Positions 1 to 7,502 of a stretch of 36,506 nt of DNA are shown one piece after another. Both the position numbers and the translations under genes were made by a program. Numbering within the stretch: the stretch's first letter is position 1; every line of letters begins with the position of its first letter. The DNA comes from Candidatus Omnitrophota bacterium (lineage in GTDB: Bacteria > Omnitrophota > Gorgyraeia > Duberdicusellales > 4484-171): positions 84,066 to 120,571 of the forward strand of contig JAHKAJ010000014.1 in the NCBI GenBank assembly GCA_018826075.1. Reading direction: 5' to 3'. The notes under the pieces were generated by a model, which saw only the letters and a program-made list of their open reading frames with translations, did no database searches and was not told where the DNA came from.

Positions 1-712
1 AAGAAGCCAACCTACCGATCTCATCATTATGCTTTACTTCGATATGACGGCCGAATTCTTTATCGGAAATAATATTGCCGATAACCTCAAGTAGTTTGGA
101 AATTGGGGCGATAATGATCCGGGAAAGGCTTTGGTAAAATAAAAGTAAAGAAAACAGTAAGGCCAAAAGTAAAACGATAAAACTTTGGGCCTGCATGTTC
201 CGGATCTTACTATTGATGACCTCCTGCTTTATCCCGATATTGATTGTGCCGATAGCTTCATCATCCCAGATGATCGGGATCGCTGATTCATAGTAACCCT
301 TGATTAAAACAGTAGTTTTCCGCAAATTTTCCAGGGGATAAAGTCCGTCGGGATTCTCCTGATCGACTGAAAAACCGACAAATTGAGGATCGGCATGATA
401 TAAAATTTTGCCCTGTTTATCGGCAATAAAGCAATAATCAATCCCCTCGTTAGTATCCAGAATACTTTTAAGATAACTGTTCATCTGGGAAAAACTATCC
501 AAGGGAAAATAACGTAGATTGTTATAGACTATCCGGCTAAGAGCCTGGCCCACAGCATAAGATTTCTCCTCCAGGGCCTTCTGGTAGGCTGATTTAAAAG
601 TAAAAATATCGATCAAGGAATTGGCGGTTATGGCCGCGACTAAAACCAAAAAAATAACCGCAAACAACTTAGTTTTAATGCTTAGATAGCGTTTTTTATG
701 ATTTTTTTTCAT
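1..712 (-). CDS. Membrane sensor with HAMP domain, partial (C-terminus off the left edge)
   Basis: The reading frame is open from an ATG at 712 to the left edge (237 codons), so only the N-terminal part is present. It has a first membrane segment at about residues 16-36, an extracytoplasmic region at about 40-175, a second membrane segment at about 178-197, and a HAMP linker from about 198 that reaches the typical H-N-D-E-I-G-R-L ending. The output domain is missing; a histidine kinase, a GGDEF domain or a chemoreceptor module would all fit. Its ATG overlaps the stop of the upstream ABC_sub_bind lipoprotein gene (ATGA), so the two are translationally coupled. This suggests that the lipoprotein supplies the signal to this sensor. 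The topology and HAMP are seen; the partnership is inferred. Confidence 0.85.
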   Translation of the reverse strand, partial: MKKNHKKRYLSIKTKLFAVIFLVLVAAITANSLIDIFTFKSAYQKALEEKSYAVGQALSRIVYNNLRYFPLDSFSQMNSYLKSILDTNEGIDYCFIADKQGKILYHADPQFVGFSVDQENPDGLYPLENLRKTTVLIKGYYESAIPIIWDDEAIGTINIGIKQEVINSKIRNMQAQSFIVLLLALLFSLLLFYQSLSRIIIAPISKLLEVIGNIISDKEFGRHIEVKHNDEIGRLAS

Positions 713-1803
713 TGAACTATATTCTCTCCGGCCAGTTCGATGTATTCCACCGGGACCTTGATCCCGAATCCAGCGGTTTTGTTTAAATCAAAAGCAAAAC
801 CGTTTTCCTTGGGCCACTCCGGATAGATATCTTTAATCGGCCTTCCCTCGAATAGCTGCTTTACCATCCGGGCAGCCTGCCGGCCCATGCTTTGGCTGGA
901 AGGATAAATAACCATAGTCGCTCCCCAACCATCCATAACTGATTCTTTTCCCAGCCCAACCAAAGGCTTGGTCGAGTTAGCATAAACCATCCGGGAAAAA
1001 TATTCCTGAACTCCCATCTGGTCATTAGGCGCCAGAAAAACATCGACTAAGGGGTCGAGCTCTAAAACAAACTCTTTAGCGGCTTGAGCCATAAATTTAG
1101 TCCCTTCCTTTCCAGTGACTAACGGCACTGAGCGAAAGATGACTCTAAGATCTTTAAAATCAGGATCAGTTTCAAAAAGCTCTTCTACCCAGCGGCGGTA
1201 GCTACGCGACTGGGGCATATCAGCATAGATCAAACCGATAGTCCTGGCTTGAGGCATCAATTCCTTGATGAATTTAAAGCGGGTATTCACTCTCAACGGG
1301 TAATGGACTCCGGTAAAGTTATGATTAGGCGGCAAATCAAACCCTTCAATTACTCCGATCCCGACCGGGTCAGTATTGGCGGCAAAAACAACTGGTTGTT
1401 GCGGTTTATCTAAAAGGACTCTACTGGCAGCCACAGTCATTACTGTACCGTTGATAAAAATAATGTCATAATTATTCGCTATCTGTTGCTTAAGTATTTC
1501 TTCTCCTTTTTCAACATCGTTTTCAATAGTAAAATAAGTCAGGTTCAAGTTTTCCCCTTGAAGATAACCCCAACTATTCAGAGACTCAAGCATGGCTTCC
1601 CTTACTTGCCGGTAAGGTTCTCCGCTCTGAGAATCCATGATCAGCAGTTTAAACACACGGCCGGAGGCCTTTACCTCCGGCGCCGGCTTTGATTCTTTTT
1701 TGGCTTTTAGCGAAAGGTCGTTGTTACTGCAAGCAGCAAATAAGACCAGAAAAATAAAAAAATAAATTTTTCCAGTAAGATTATAAAAATCAACCCTTAA
1801 CAT
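709..1803 (-). CDS. ABC_sub_bind-type substrate-binding lipoprotein
   Basis: This 364-residue protein begins with a lipoprotein signal peptide: a hydrophobic stretch at about 13-23 and a lipobox L-F-A-A-C with Cys25. The mature part matches the periplasmic binding family PF04392 (ABC_sub_bind, TrpX-like): it binds a small ligand between two lobes, and the text around N-G-T-V-M-T and F-A-A-N-T-D-P-V-G is typical. No ABC permease or ATPase follows. Instead the gene overlaps a HAMP sensor by four bases, which fits a ligand-sensing role rather than uptake. It follows serA by 35 bases and probably sits in the rex-serC-serA transcript. The ligand cannot be told from sequence. Confidence 0.85.
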   Translation of the reverse strand: MLRVDFYNLTGKIYFFIFLVLFAACSNNDLSLKAKKESKPAPEVKASGRVFKLLIMDSQSGEPYRQVREAMLESLNSWGYLQGENLNLTYFTIENDVEKGEEILKQQIANNYDIIFINGTVMTVAASRVLLDKPQQPVVFAANTDPVGIGVIEGFDLPPNHNFTGVHYPLRVNTRFKFIKELMPQARTIGLIYADMPQSRSYRRWVEELFETDPDFKDLRVIFRSVPLVTGKEGTKFMAQAAKEFVLELDPLVDVFLAPNDQMGVQEYFSRMVYANSTKPLVGLGKESVMDGWGATMVIYPSSQSMGRQAARMVKQLFEGRPIKDIYPEWPKENGFAFDLNKTAGFGIKVPVEYIELAGENIVQ

Positions 1804-1838
1804 CTTGGAGTTATTTTACCACAAACTCCTCAAGGTTG

Positions 1839-3014
1839 TTATTTCTTTAAATCCAGCAGCCTTACCTTCACCACCCCGGAAATCTTAGCAATAGTTTTGA
1901 TCATTTCTGAAGAAGGCTGGCTGGAAGCGTCAATGATCGTACAGGCATAATCGCCCTTACTTTTATTTAACATCTCAACGATATTAACGTTGGCTTTAGC
2001 CAGGATCGTCGAGACCTGCCCGACCATATTGGGAATATTTTTATTCATCACTACCAACCGGTAATTGGAATTTTCCTCAAGTGAGCAGTCAGGAAAGTTT
2101 ACTGAATTCTTAATATTTCCGTTTTCCAGAAAATTACGCAGTTGTTGAGCCACCATCACCGCGCAATTACTCTCAGCCTCTTGAGTCGAAGCACCCAGGT
2201 GAGGGATGGGAATGACATTTTCCATACTCAAAAGTTCATCGTCAGGAAAATCAGTCACGTAACGGGCAACTGTTCCGTTCTTGATACCTAGACCCAAGTC
2301 ATCATTATTGACAATTCCCCCGCGGGAAAAATTTAAGATCCTTACGCCTTTTTTCATCCGGGCAAACTTCTCGGCGTTGAGCATGCCACGAGTGGTATCA
2401 GTAAGCGGAGTATGCAGCGAAATATAATCGCTATTAGCTAAAAGCATATCCAAACCAGTTGCCCGCTGGACCTGGCGGGAAAGCCCCCAGGCTGATTCAA
2501 CCGAGATAAACGGGTCATAACCAATAACCTGCATGCCTAAATCCAAAGCGCTGTTAGCTACCATGACTCCGATCTTGCCCAGCCCGATGACCCCCAGGGT
2601 CTTACCCAGGATCTCACTGCCGGCAAACTTCTTTTTATTTTTCTCAACCAGGTTTGAGACTTCGGTTCCTTTTCCCTTAAGGGTTTCGCAGTAAGCGATC
2701 CCCTGGGCAATATCGCGGGAAGCTAAAAACAAACCGGCGATAACCAGCTCTTTTACGGCATTGGCGTTGGCACCGGGAGTATTAAAAACTACGATTCCTT
2801 TCTCAGAACATTTCTGGACCGGAATATTATTGACGCCGGCTCCGGCCCGGCCAATAGCCAAAAGATTTTGACCCAGATCAGTCTGGTGCATATCAAAACT
2901 GCGCAGGATTACAGCTTGAGGATCAGTCATTTCAGTTCCGATTTCATATTGGTCCAGGGGAAAAAGCCCTAGTCCTTCAGCAGCTATCTTATCCAATTTC
3001 ATTACCTTATACAT
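1839..3014 (-). CDS. serA: D-3-phosphoglycerate dehydrogenase with C-terminal ACT domain
   Basis: This enzyme oxidises 3-phosphoglycerate to 3-phosphohydroxypyruvate with NAD+, the first step of serine synthesis in the cytoplasm. The 391-residue protein has the NAD-binding motif G-L-G-K-I-G at residues 144-149, the catalytic Arg231 in N-F-S-R-G-G, an acidic stretch with Glu260, and the catalytic His272 in P-H-L-G-A-S-T. An ACT domain fills about residues 318-391 and is usually the serine or amino-acid feedback site. The length matches the short ACT-bearing class. It lies 30 bases after serC. The next step enzyme, SerC, is its neighbour, which makes the assignment secure. Confidence 0.95.
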   Translation of the reverse strand: MYKVMKLDKIAAEGLGLFPLDQYEIGTEMTDPQAVILRSFDMHQTDLGQNLLAIGRAGAGVNNIPVQKCSEKGIVVFNTPGANANAVKELVIAGLFLASRDIAQGIAYCETLKGKGTEVSNLVEKNKKKFAGSEILGKTLGVIGLGKIGVMVANSALDLGMQVIGYDPFISVESAWGLSRQVQRATGLDMLLANSDYISLHTPLTDTTRGMLNAEKFARMKKGVRILNFSRGGIVNNDDLGLGIKNGTVARYVTDFPDDELLSMENVIPIPHLGASTQEAESNCAVMVAQQLRNFLENGNIKNSVNFPDCSLEENSNYRLVVMNKNIPNMVGQVSTILAKANVNIVEMLNKSKGDYACTIIDASSQPSSEMIKTIAKISGVVKVRLLDLKK

Positions 3015-3044
3015 AATACCCCCTTAGTTTAACGATCTTTCTGG

Positions 3045-4127
3045 TCAGCTGTTATTCTTTTCAAATTCCTTCATAAAATCGACTAAACCCTGGACCCCTT
3101 GGACCGGCATAGCATTGTAGATGCTGGCCCGCATACCGCCGACAGTCCGGTGGCCTTTTAAAGTCTTAAAACCTTTTTTGGAAGCCTGTTCGATAAATTT
3201 AGTATCCAAGTCTTCATTACCGGTAACAAAAGGAACATTCATCAAAGAACGGTCCTGTTTTCTAACCGGGCTTTGAAACAATTTAGAGTTGTCCAGATAG
3301 TCGTATAAAATCTGGGCCTTGAGGCGATTTTGCTTACCTACGGCTTCCAAGCCACCTTGCTGTTTAATCCACTCAAAAACTAAACCAGCAATATAGATTG
3401 CATAGCAAGGAGGCGTGTTGTAAAGAGAGCCTTCTTCGGCCTGAGTTTTATAGTTAAGCAAAGCCGGTAGGTTCACCGGCGCACTGCCGATCAAATCCTC
3501 ACGGATAATTACTATCGTCACTCCGGCCGGGCCGATATTTTTTTGAGCACCGGCAAAAATTAACCCGAATTTTGAAACCTCGATCGGCTCGGACAAGATA
3601 TTAGAAGACATATCGGCCACCAACGGCACTTCTTTAGTGTCCGGAATCTGATGGTAAGCAGTCCCGTAGATAGTGTTGTTAGTCACAATATAAAAATAGT
3701 CGGCATCAGAAGAAAATTTATCCGGGCTTAACTCCGGGATATAAGTAAAATTTTTATCTTCAGAGCTGGCCACCATATTGACAGTACCGATCTTTTTTGC
3801 TTCAGCCATAGCTTTCTTGGACCACTGGCCAGTATGTACATAATCGGCTTTTTTGCTTTTGACCATAAGATTCAAGGGGATCATTGAAAATTGCAAAGAG
3901 GCCCCGCCCTGCAAAAACAATACCTTATAATTAGCCGGGATAGCCATAATCTCTCTTAAGTCAGCTTCGGCCCGCTCGATGATCCCTTTAAACTCTTTAC
4001 CCCGATGCGACATCTCCATTACGCTGGTGCCCGAACCGTTGTAGTCGAGCATTTCGGCTGCTGCTTTCTTTAAGACTTCTTCCGGCAAAACCGCCGGGCC
4101 GGCGCTGAAATTATAAACTCTGGCCAT
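3045..4127 (-). CDS. serC: Phosphoserine aminotransferase
   Basis: This PLP enzyme transfers the amino group of glutamate to 3-phosphohydroxypyruvate, giving phosphoserine. The 360-residue length is normal for the family. The PLP lysine is Lys196 in [12 protein letters not shown], and the N-terminal Y-N-F-S-A-G-P-A and the region M-S-H-R-G-K-E-F are family hallmarks. A strong Shine-Dalgarno sequence (AAGGAGG, centred near 4135) supports the ATG at 4127. It sits between rex (11 bases upstream) and serA (30 bases downstream). No phosphoserine phosphatase gene is in the window. Confidence 0.95.
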   Translation of the reverse strand: MARVYNFSAGPAVLPEEVLKKAAAEMLDYNGSGTSVMEMSHRGKEFKGIIERAEADLREIMAIPANYKVLFLQGGASLQFSMIPLNLMVKSKKADYVHTGQWSKKAMAEAKKIGTVNMVASSEDKNFTYIPELSPDKFSSDADYFYIVTNNTIYGTAYHQIPDTKEVPLVADMSSNILSEPIEVSKFGLIFAGAQKNIGPAGVTIVIIREDLIGSAPVNLPALLNYKTQAEEGSLYNTPPCYAIYIAGLVFEWIKQQGGLEAVGKQNRLKAQILYDYLDNSKLFQSPVRKQDRSLMNVPFVTGNEDLDTKFIEQASKKGFKTLKGHRTVGGMRASIYNAMPVQGVQGLVDFMKEFEKNNS

Positions 4128-4138
4128 AACCCCTCCTT

Positions 4139-4759
4139 TTATTTTTGTAAACTGAATTTGGCGGCTACAAACCGCAAGGCACTGGTAAAATCCATATCTA
4201 AATGCACAATGTTTTTAGCTACTAAAATTTTAACCGGCGAAAAATTAAGGATACCCTTAATCCCGGCCGCCACTAATTTATCGGCAACTTCCTGCACTGC
4301 CTTAGCCGGAACAGCAATAATCCCTAAATCGATGCTTCTTTCTTTTACCACTTTGGTCAACTGATCGATACTGTAAAGTTCAATATTGGTCCGAAGCCTT
4401 TCGATCTTATTAATGCTGGAATCAAAACCAGCCACGATCTCAAAACCATCCTCGGCAAATTTTTCATAATCAAGCAAAGCACTGCCTAAACGTCCCAACC
4501 CTACAATGCAAGCTTTACGTCTTTTGGTTAAATTTAATCTCTGCCCCAGCTGCTGTTTTAAAACCTCTGCCGGATAGCCTCTACGGGTATAGCCGGTTAC
4601 TCCTAAAAGACTAAAATCCTTTCGAACGTTATAGGCTGTTGCCCCAATCCCCTTAGCCAGCTCCAAAGATGAAACAAAACCAACACCTTTGCTGCTTAAG
4701 AAATTGAGATAGCCAAAAACCTTGCAAATACGTTCAAGGGTATTGTCTGATAGTTTCAT
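4139..4759 (-). CDS. rex: Redox-sensing transcriptional repressor Rex
   Basis: Rex binds DNA when NADH is low and lets go when NADH is high. The protein has an N-terminal winged helix (F-V-S-S-L-E-L-A-K and V-R-K-D-F-S) followed by a Rossmann domain with G-L-G-R-L-G. I chose the ATG at 4759 (206 residues) over a GTG at 4780, because the GTG lies inside a GC-rich hairpin, has no Shine-Dalgarno sequence, and adds residues that the family lacks. The ATG itself has only a poorly spaced GGAG. Rex is the first gene of a rex-serC-serA operon, and a Rex-like operator covers the promoter, which implies autoregulation and redox control of serine synthesis. Confidence 0.92.
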   Translation of the reverse strand: MKLSDNTLERICKVFGYLNFLSSKGVGFVSSLELAKGIGATAYNVRKDFSLLGVTGYTRRGYPAEVLKQQLGQRLNLTKRRKACIVGLGRLGSALLDYEKFAEDGFEIVAGFDSSINKIERLRTNIELYSIDQLTKVVKERSIDLGIIAVPAKAVQEVADKLVAAGIKGILNFSPVKILVAKNIVHLDMDFTSALRFVAAKFSLQK

Positions 4760-4777
4760 TGCTCCAACCGGCTTCGC

Positions 4778-4829
4778 CACCCCCGAGGAGTCCGCTGACG
4801 CCTATCTTACGACGGACACCTCGGGGGTG
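4778..4829. repeat. GC-rich hairpin in the rex leader
   Basis: Perfect 11-base arms at 4778-4788 (CACCCCCGAGG) and 4819-4829 are followed inward, after one mismatch, by five more paired bases (4790-4794 with 4813-4817) around an 18-base loop. In the rex mRNA the hairpin would end about 18 bases before the chosen start codon. No U-run follows, so it is not an intrinsic terminator. It could be a mobile palindrome or a translational control element. Confidence 0.75.
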
Positions 4830-4842
4830 TACAGATAATACA

Positions 4843-4861
4843 TTAGTGAAATCTTTCACCA
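4843..4861 (-). promoter_or_regulatory. Putative Rex operator
   Basis: On the minus strand the site reads TGGTGAAAGATTTCACTAA, an inverted repeat close to the known Rex consensus TTGTGA-n6-TCACAA. It begins at the last base of the -10 box and covers the predicted start site of the rex promoter, the place where a repressor would block transcription. The palindrome and its position are seen; binding is inferred. Confidence 0.7.
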
Positions 4862-4888
4862 TTATAGCTAGTATGGCTCTTTTGTCAA
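4861..4888 (-). promoter_or_regulatory. Sigma-70 promoter of the rex-serC-serA operon
   Basis: On the minus strand a perfect TTGACA (4888-4883) is followed after 16 bases by a perfect TATAAT (4866-4861). The start site should fall near 4854, which leaves a leader of about 95 bases that contains the GC-rich hairpin. Confidence 0.85.
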
Positions 4889-4964
4889 GAGATTTTTTCA
4901 CTTGTCTTTTTAAGATTTAGACTAATGTGCTGAAAAATGCTTGAAAAAGCTGGTATGATTTAAC

Positions 4965-4979
4965 CGGGACCTGTCCCCG
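4965..4979. repeat. Short palindrome CGGGGACAGGTCCCG
   Basis: The minus strand reads CGGGGACAGGTCCCG directly after the stop of the 4982-6385 gene. The core GGGAC-AG-GTCCC pairs with itself. The GGGGACAG word recurs at 28.4 and 30.9 kb, so I treat it as a degenerate member of a REP-like family. Confidence 0.5.
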
Positions 4980-4981
4980 AA

Positions 4982-6385
4982 TTAGCGGGCGGATAGAAAT
5001 ACGGTTTCGTCTTTGGCTGGTATGCTTACTTTAAGGTTAAGCTTTTTAAGATTAGTTCTTAAAACTTCGGATTGCTCCTCTTCTCCATGAACAATAAAAA
5101 CTTGTTTTAGGCGGCCGCGGCAATTCTTAGCATATTCAACCAAACCATCCTGGTCAGCATGCGAACTGAAAGCATTCAAAGTGACCACTTCAGCATTCAA
5201 ACGATGGGGATGGCCGAAGATCTTAACCGTTTCATTCCTCTCTACTATCCGTCGTCCCAAAGTATCTTTAGCCATAAACCCGATGATCACGATGGTATTA
5301 TGCGGGTTCTCGATGTTATTTTTCAAATGGTGCAGGATCCGGCCGTTTTCGCACATACCGGAAGCAGAGATTATTATCATCGGGTTTTTCTTCTCGTTGA
5401 GTCTCTTTGAATTATTAACCTGGGTTATATAAGTAATATTATCGTAACCCAGGGGATCTTCCTCTCTCTGGAAAGCCTGTTGAGTAATATCGTCAAAATA
5501 CTGCCAGTTCTCCCGAAAGACTTTGGTCAGGTTTACTGCCAGGGGGCTATCAACGTAAATCGGGATTTTTTTAATTTTATTGCGCTTGATCAACTCACTG
5601 ATAAAAAATACGATCAGCTGTGTCCTTTCCAAAGCAAACGAAGGAATAATGATTTTACCGCCCCGCTTGACTGTACGGTTTATAGCATCAGCCAGCTCTT
5701 CTTCGGCGTCAATTATACTGTCATGCCTGCGGCCTCCGTAAGTGCTTTCGATTATCAAGTAATCTACGTCTTTAGGCACTTCCGGATTCTTTAGCAAAGG
5801 CATGTTATAACGGCCTAAATCCACCGCATAAGCTATTCGCATCGGTCCATAACTGGTCTTTATATCCAGGACCGGAATACCTGAACCAAGGATATGGCCG
5901 GCTTCATAAAAAGTCAGATCGATTTCCCGGGAAATGGCGAATTTAGCATGATATTCAAGGGAACGGATATATTTAAGGGCTTTTCCAGCTTCTTGTTTGG
6001 TGTAAAGCGGCTGGCGCGACGGAAGATGGCGGCGCTTATTGATCTTATTCACATATTTTACATCTTCCTCCTGAACATAGCCGGAATCAGGAAGCATATA
6101 GTGCAGAAGTTTTTTAGTGACCGGGGTAGCAAAGATATGCGAACGGTAGCCTTTTTTTATCAAAGTGGGTACATTGCCGCAATGGTCGATATGAGCATGA
6201 GAAACTACAGCTGCCTTAAGACTTTGAGGATTAAAGGAAAAATTTGAATTTACCTGGAAAGCTTCATCGCGGCGGCCGTGGAACAGACCACAGTCAAGCA
6301 AAACACTGGTGTGGTCTGCGGAAACCAGATGCATCGAACCGGTAACAGTCCTGGCCCCGCCACAAAACTTAATAGTTACTGTCAA
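4982..6385 (-). CDS. Metallo-beta-lactamase fold, beta-CASP RNA-processing nuclease (CPSF/Ysh1-like)
   Basis: The 467-residue protein has the metal motif H-A-H-I-D-H at residues 63-68, further ligand motifs (A-G-H-I-L-G-S, F-S-S-H-A-D) and a beta-CASP domain between about residues 200 and 400 (I-I-E-S-T-Y-G and S-G-M-C-E-N-G-R). This is the bacterial relative of CPSF73 and archaeal aCPSF, distinct from RNase J. The family cuts RNA in the cytoplasm. The start is a TTG at 6385, supported by AGGAG six bases upstream. It has its own strong promoter at 6441-6468, so it is probably a single-gene unit. The substrate is unknown. Confidence 0.88.
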   Translation of the reverse strand: MTVTIKFCGGARTVTGSMHLVSADHTSVLLDCGLFHGRRDEAFQVNSNFSFNPQSLKAAVVSHAHIDHCGNVPTLIKKGYRSHIFATPVTKKLLHYMLPDSGYVQEEDVKYVNKINKRRHLPSRQPLYTKQEAGKALKYIRSLEYHAKFAISREIDLTFYEAGHILGSGIPVLDIKTSYGPMRIAYAVDLGRYNMPLLKNPEVPKDVDYLIIESTYGGRRHDSIIDAEEELADAINRTVKRGGKIIIPSFALERTQLIVFFISELIKRNKIKKIPIYVDSPLAVNLTKVFRENWQYFDDITQQAFQREEDPLGYDNITYITQVNNSKRLNEKKNPMIIISASGMCENGRILHHLKNNIENPHNTIVIIGFMAKDTLGRRIVERNETVKIFGHPHRLNAEVVTLNAFSSHADQDGLVEYAKNCRGRLKQVFIVHGEEEQSEVLRTNLKKLNLKVSIPAKDETVFLSAR

Positions 6386-6440
6386 TTCAGGCTCCTGATG
6401 TTAAATCATAAGTGATAATATTATTTAAGGCTTTGATCTA

Positions 6441-6468
6441 ATTATACCCTAAGAATGTAAAATCTCAA
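6441..6468 (-). promoter_or_regulatory. Sigma-70 promoter of the beta-CASP nuclease gene
   Basis: The minus strand reads TTGAGA (6468-6463), 16 bases, then TATAAT (6446-6441). The predicted start near 6434 gives a leader of about 49 bases to the TTG codon at 6385. Confidence 0.75.
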
Positions 6469-6491
6469 ACAATAATAGCAGTGATCCGGAG

Positions 6492-7502
6492 TTATTTTAG
6501 AGCTTCGCTGGTTTTATGCTTAAGCTCTAAAATCTTTTCCAGGATTCCGATGTAAGAATAACCTTTACGGCGGGCTTGACTAATAAAACCGCTGTCAGGA
6601 TTGATGTCCGGATTGGGGTTAACATCAAGAATAGAAAGCCGGTTATTTTTTTCTCGAAAATCTACCCGAAAATATCCTGAACACCCCAAAGCCTCTGCGG
6701 CTCTCTGGGATAAACCAACGATCTCATCCTTAAGCGAATCACTTATTTCCAAACAAGGAGAAAAAACTAACTTTTTAAACTCCGGAGCAGCTTCTTCCCA
6801 CTTTGAAGCATAGGTTAAAAAAGGTGTAAGGTTTTCATGTCTTTGATAATCCAGTTTCCCGATACCCAGCAACTCATAAGGAAAGCTACCCAAAAAAGCA
6901 GCATTATATTCTTTGCCGTCGATAAACTCCTCTACCAACACCCCCTTAGGGAACCTTTTTAACTTACTGTTTATAGTCTTAAGCAACTCTTCTTTTTTTA
7001 ATACTAAACAATCTTCTTCTATGCCTACACTGGCATCCTGGAAACAGGGTTTTATAAAAAGCGGGAAATTAAAAGCTTCGATGTCTAAGCTCCTGGTTTT
7101 ATCGATGAATATCCCGGCCGGAACCGGAATTTTGTTGCGGCGCAGTATGTTTTTAACCTTCTGTTTGTTAAGACAGATCTCTAAGGCTGCCGAAGGATTA
7201 CCGGTGAAAGGTATTCCGCTGGCTTCAAGGACCTTAACAAACTCGGCTTCTTTAGCCGAATCATCACAGAAACCCTCAAACAGATTAAAGATACAAACCG
7301 GATTATTCTTATTAACTTTTTCTTTTAACCCTTGAGGATCTAAGAAATCTTTTTTATCGATAAAGCTGTAGGACGCATTAAAGCCTCGGTTGATGAGGGC
7401 TTTTTTTATTGACTCGGCGCAAGCCAAAGCCCCGAGAGCATCTTTATTTTTGGCCTGGTCTCGAGCAACGCTGATAGTTATCGTTTCTTTAATCTTAGGC
7501 AT
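6492..7502 (-). CDS. D-alanine-D-alanine ligase-like ATP-grasp enzyme
   Basis: This 336-residue protein has the three-part ATP-grasp fold: an N-terminal domain with F-N-L-F-E-G, a central ATP-binding part (P-L-F-I-K-P-C, V-E-E-F-I-D-G-K-E-Y), and the metal-binding end F-R-V-D-F-R...L-D-V-N-P-N-P-D. It resembles Ddl, but the motif after the metal ligands is N-P-N-P-D-I rather than the usual N-x-x-P-G, so the acceptor may differ. Its ATG directly follows the TAG of the KamA-ligase fusion without a single spacer base, a sign of tight coupling and of shared function. It is unlikely to be the cell-wall Ddl; the substrate is unknown. Confidence 0.85.
   Translation of the reverse strand: MPKIKETITISVARDQAKNKDALGALACAESIKKALINRGFNASYSFIDKKDFLDPQGLKEKVNKNNPVCIFNLFEGFCDDSAKEAEFVKVLEASGIPFTGNPSAALEICLNKQKVKNILRRNKIPVPAGIFIDKTRSLDIEAFNFPLFIKPCFQDASVGIEEDCLVLKKEELLKTINSKLKRFPKGVLVEEFIDGKEYNAAFLGSFPYELLGIGKLDYQRHENLTPFLTYASKWEEAAPEFKKLVFSPCLEISDSLKDEIVGLSQRAAEALGCSGYFRVDFREKNNRLSILDVNPNPDINPDSGFISQARRKGYSYIGILEKILELKHKTSEALK

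Noticed and set aside
4739..4780. GTG at 4780 as the start of rex
   Set aside because: It lies in the GC-rich hairpin, lacks a Shine-Dalgarno sequence and adds seven residues that do not match the family; the ATG at 4759 fits better.
5159..6247. Several plus-strand frames of 83-117 codons
   Set aside because: They lie opposite the beta-CASP nuclease gene, which has clear motifs throughout; their peptides show no family pattern.
6913..7335. Plus-strand 140-codon frame
   Set aside because: It is antisense to the ATP-grasp gene, whose motifs run through the same region.
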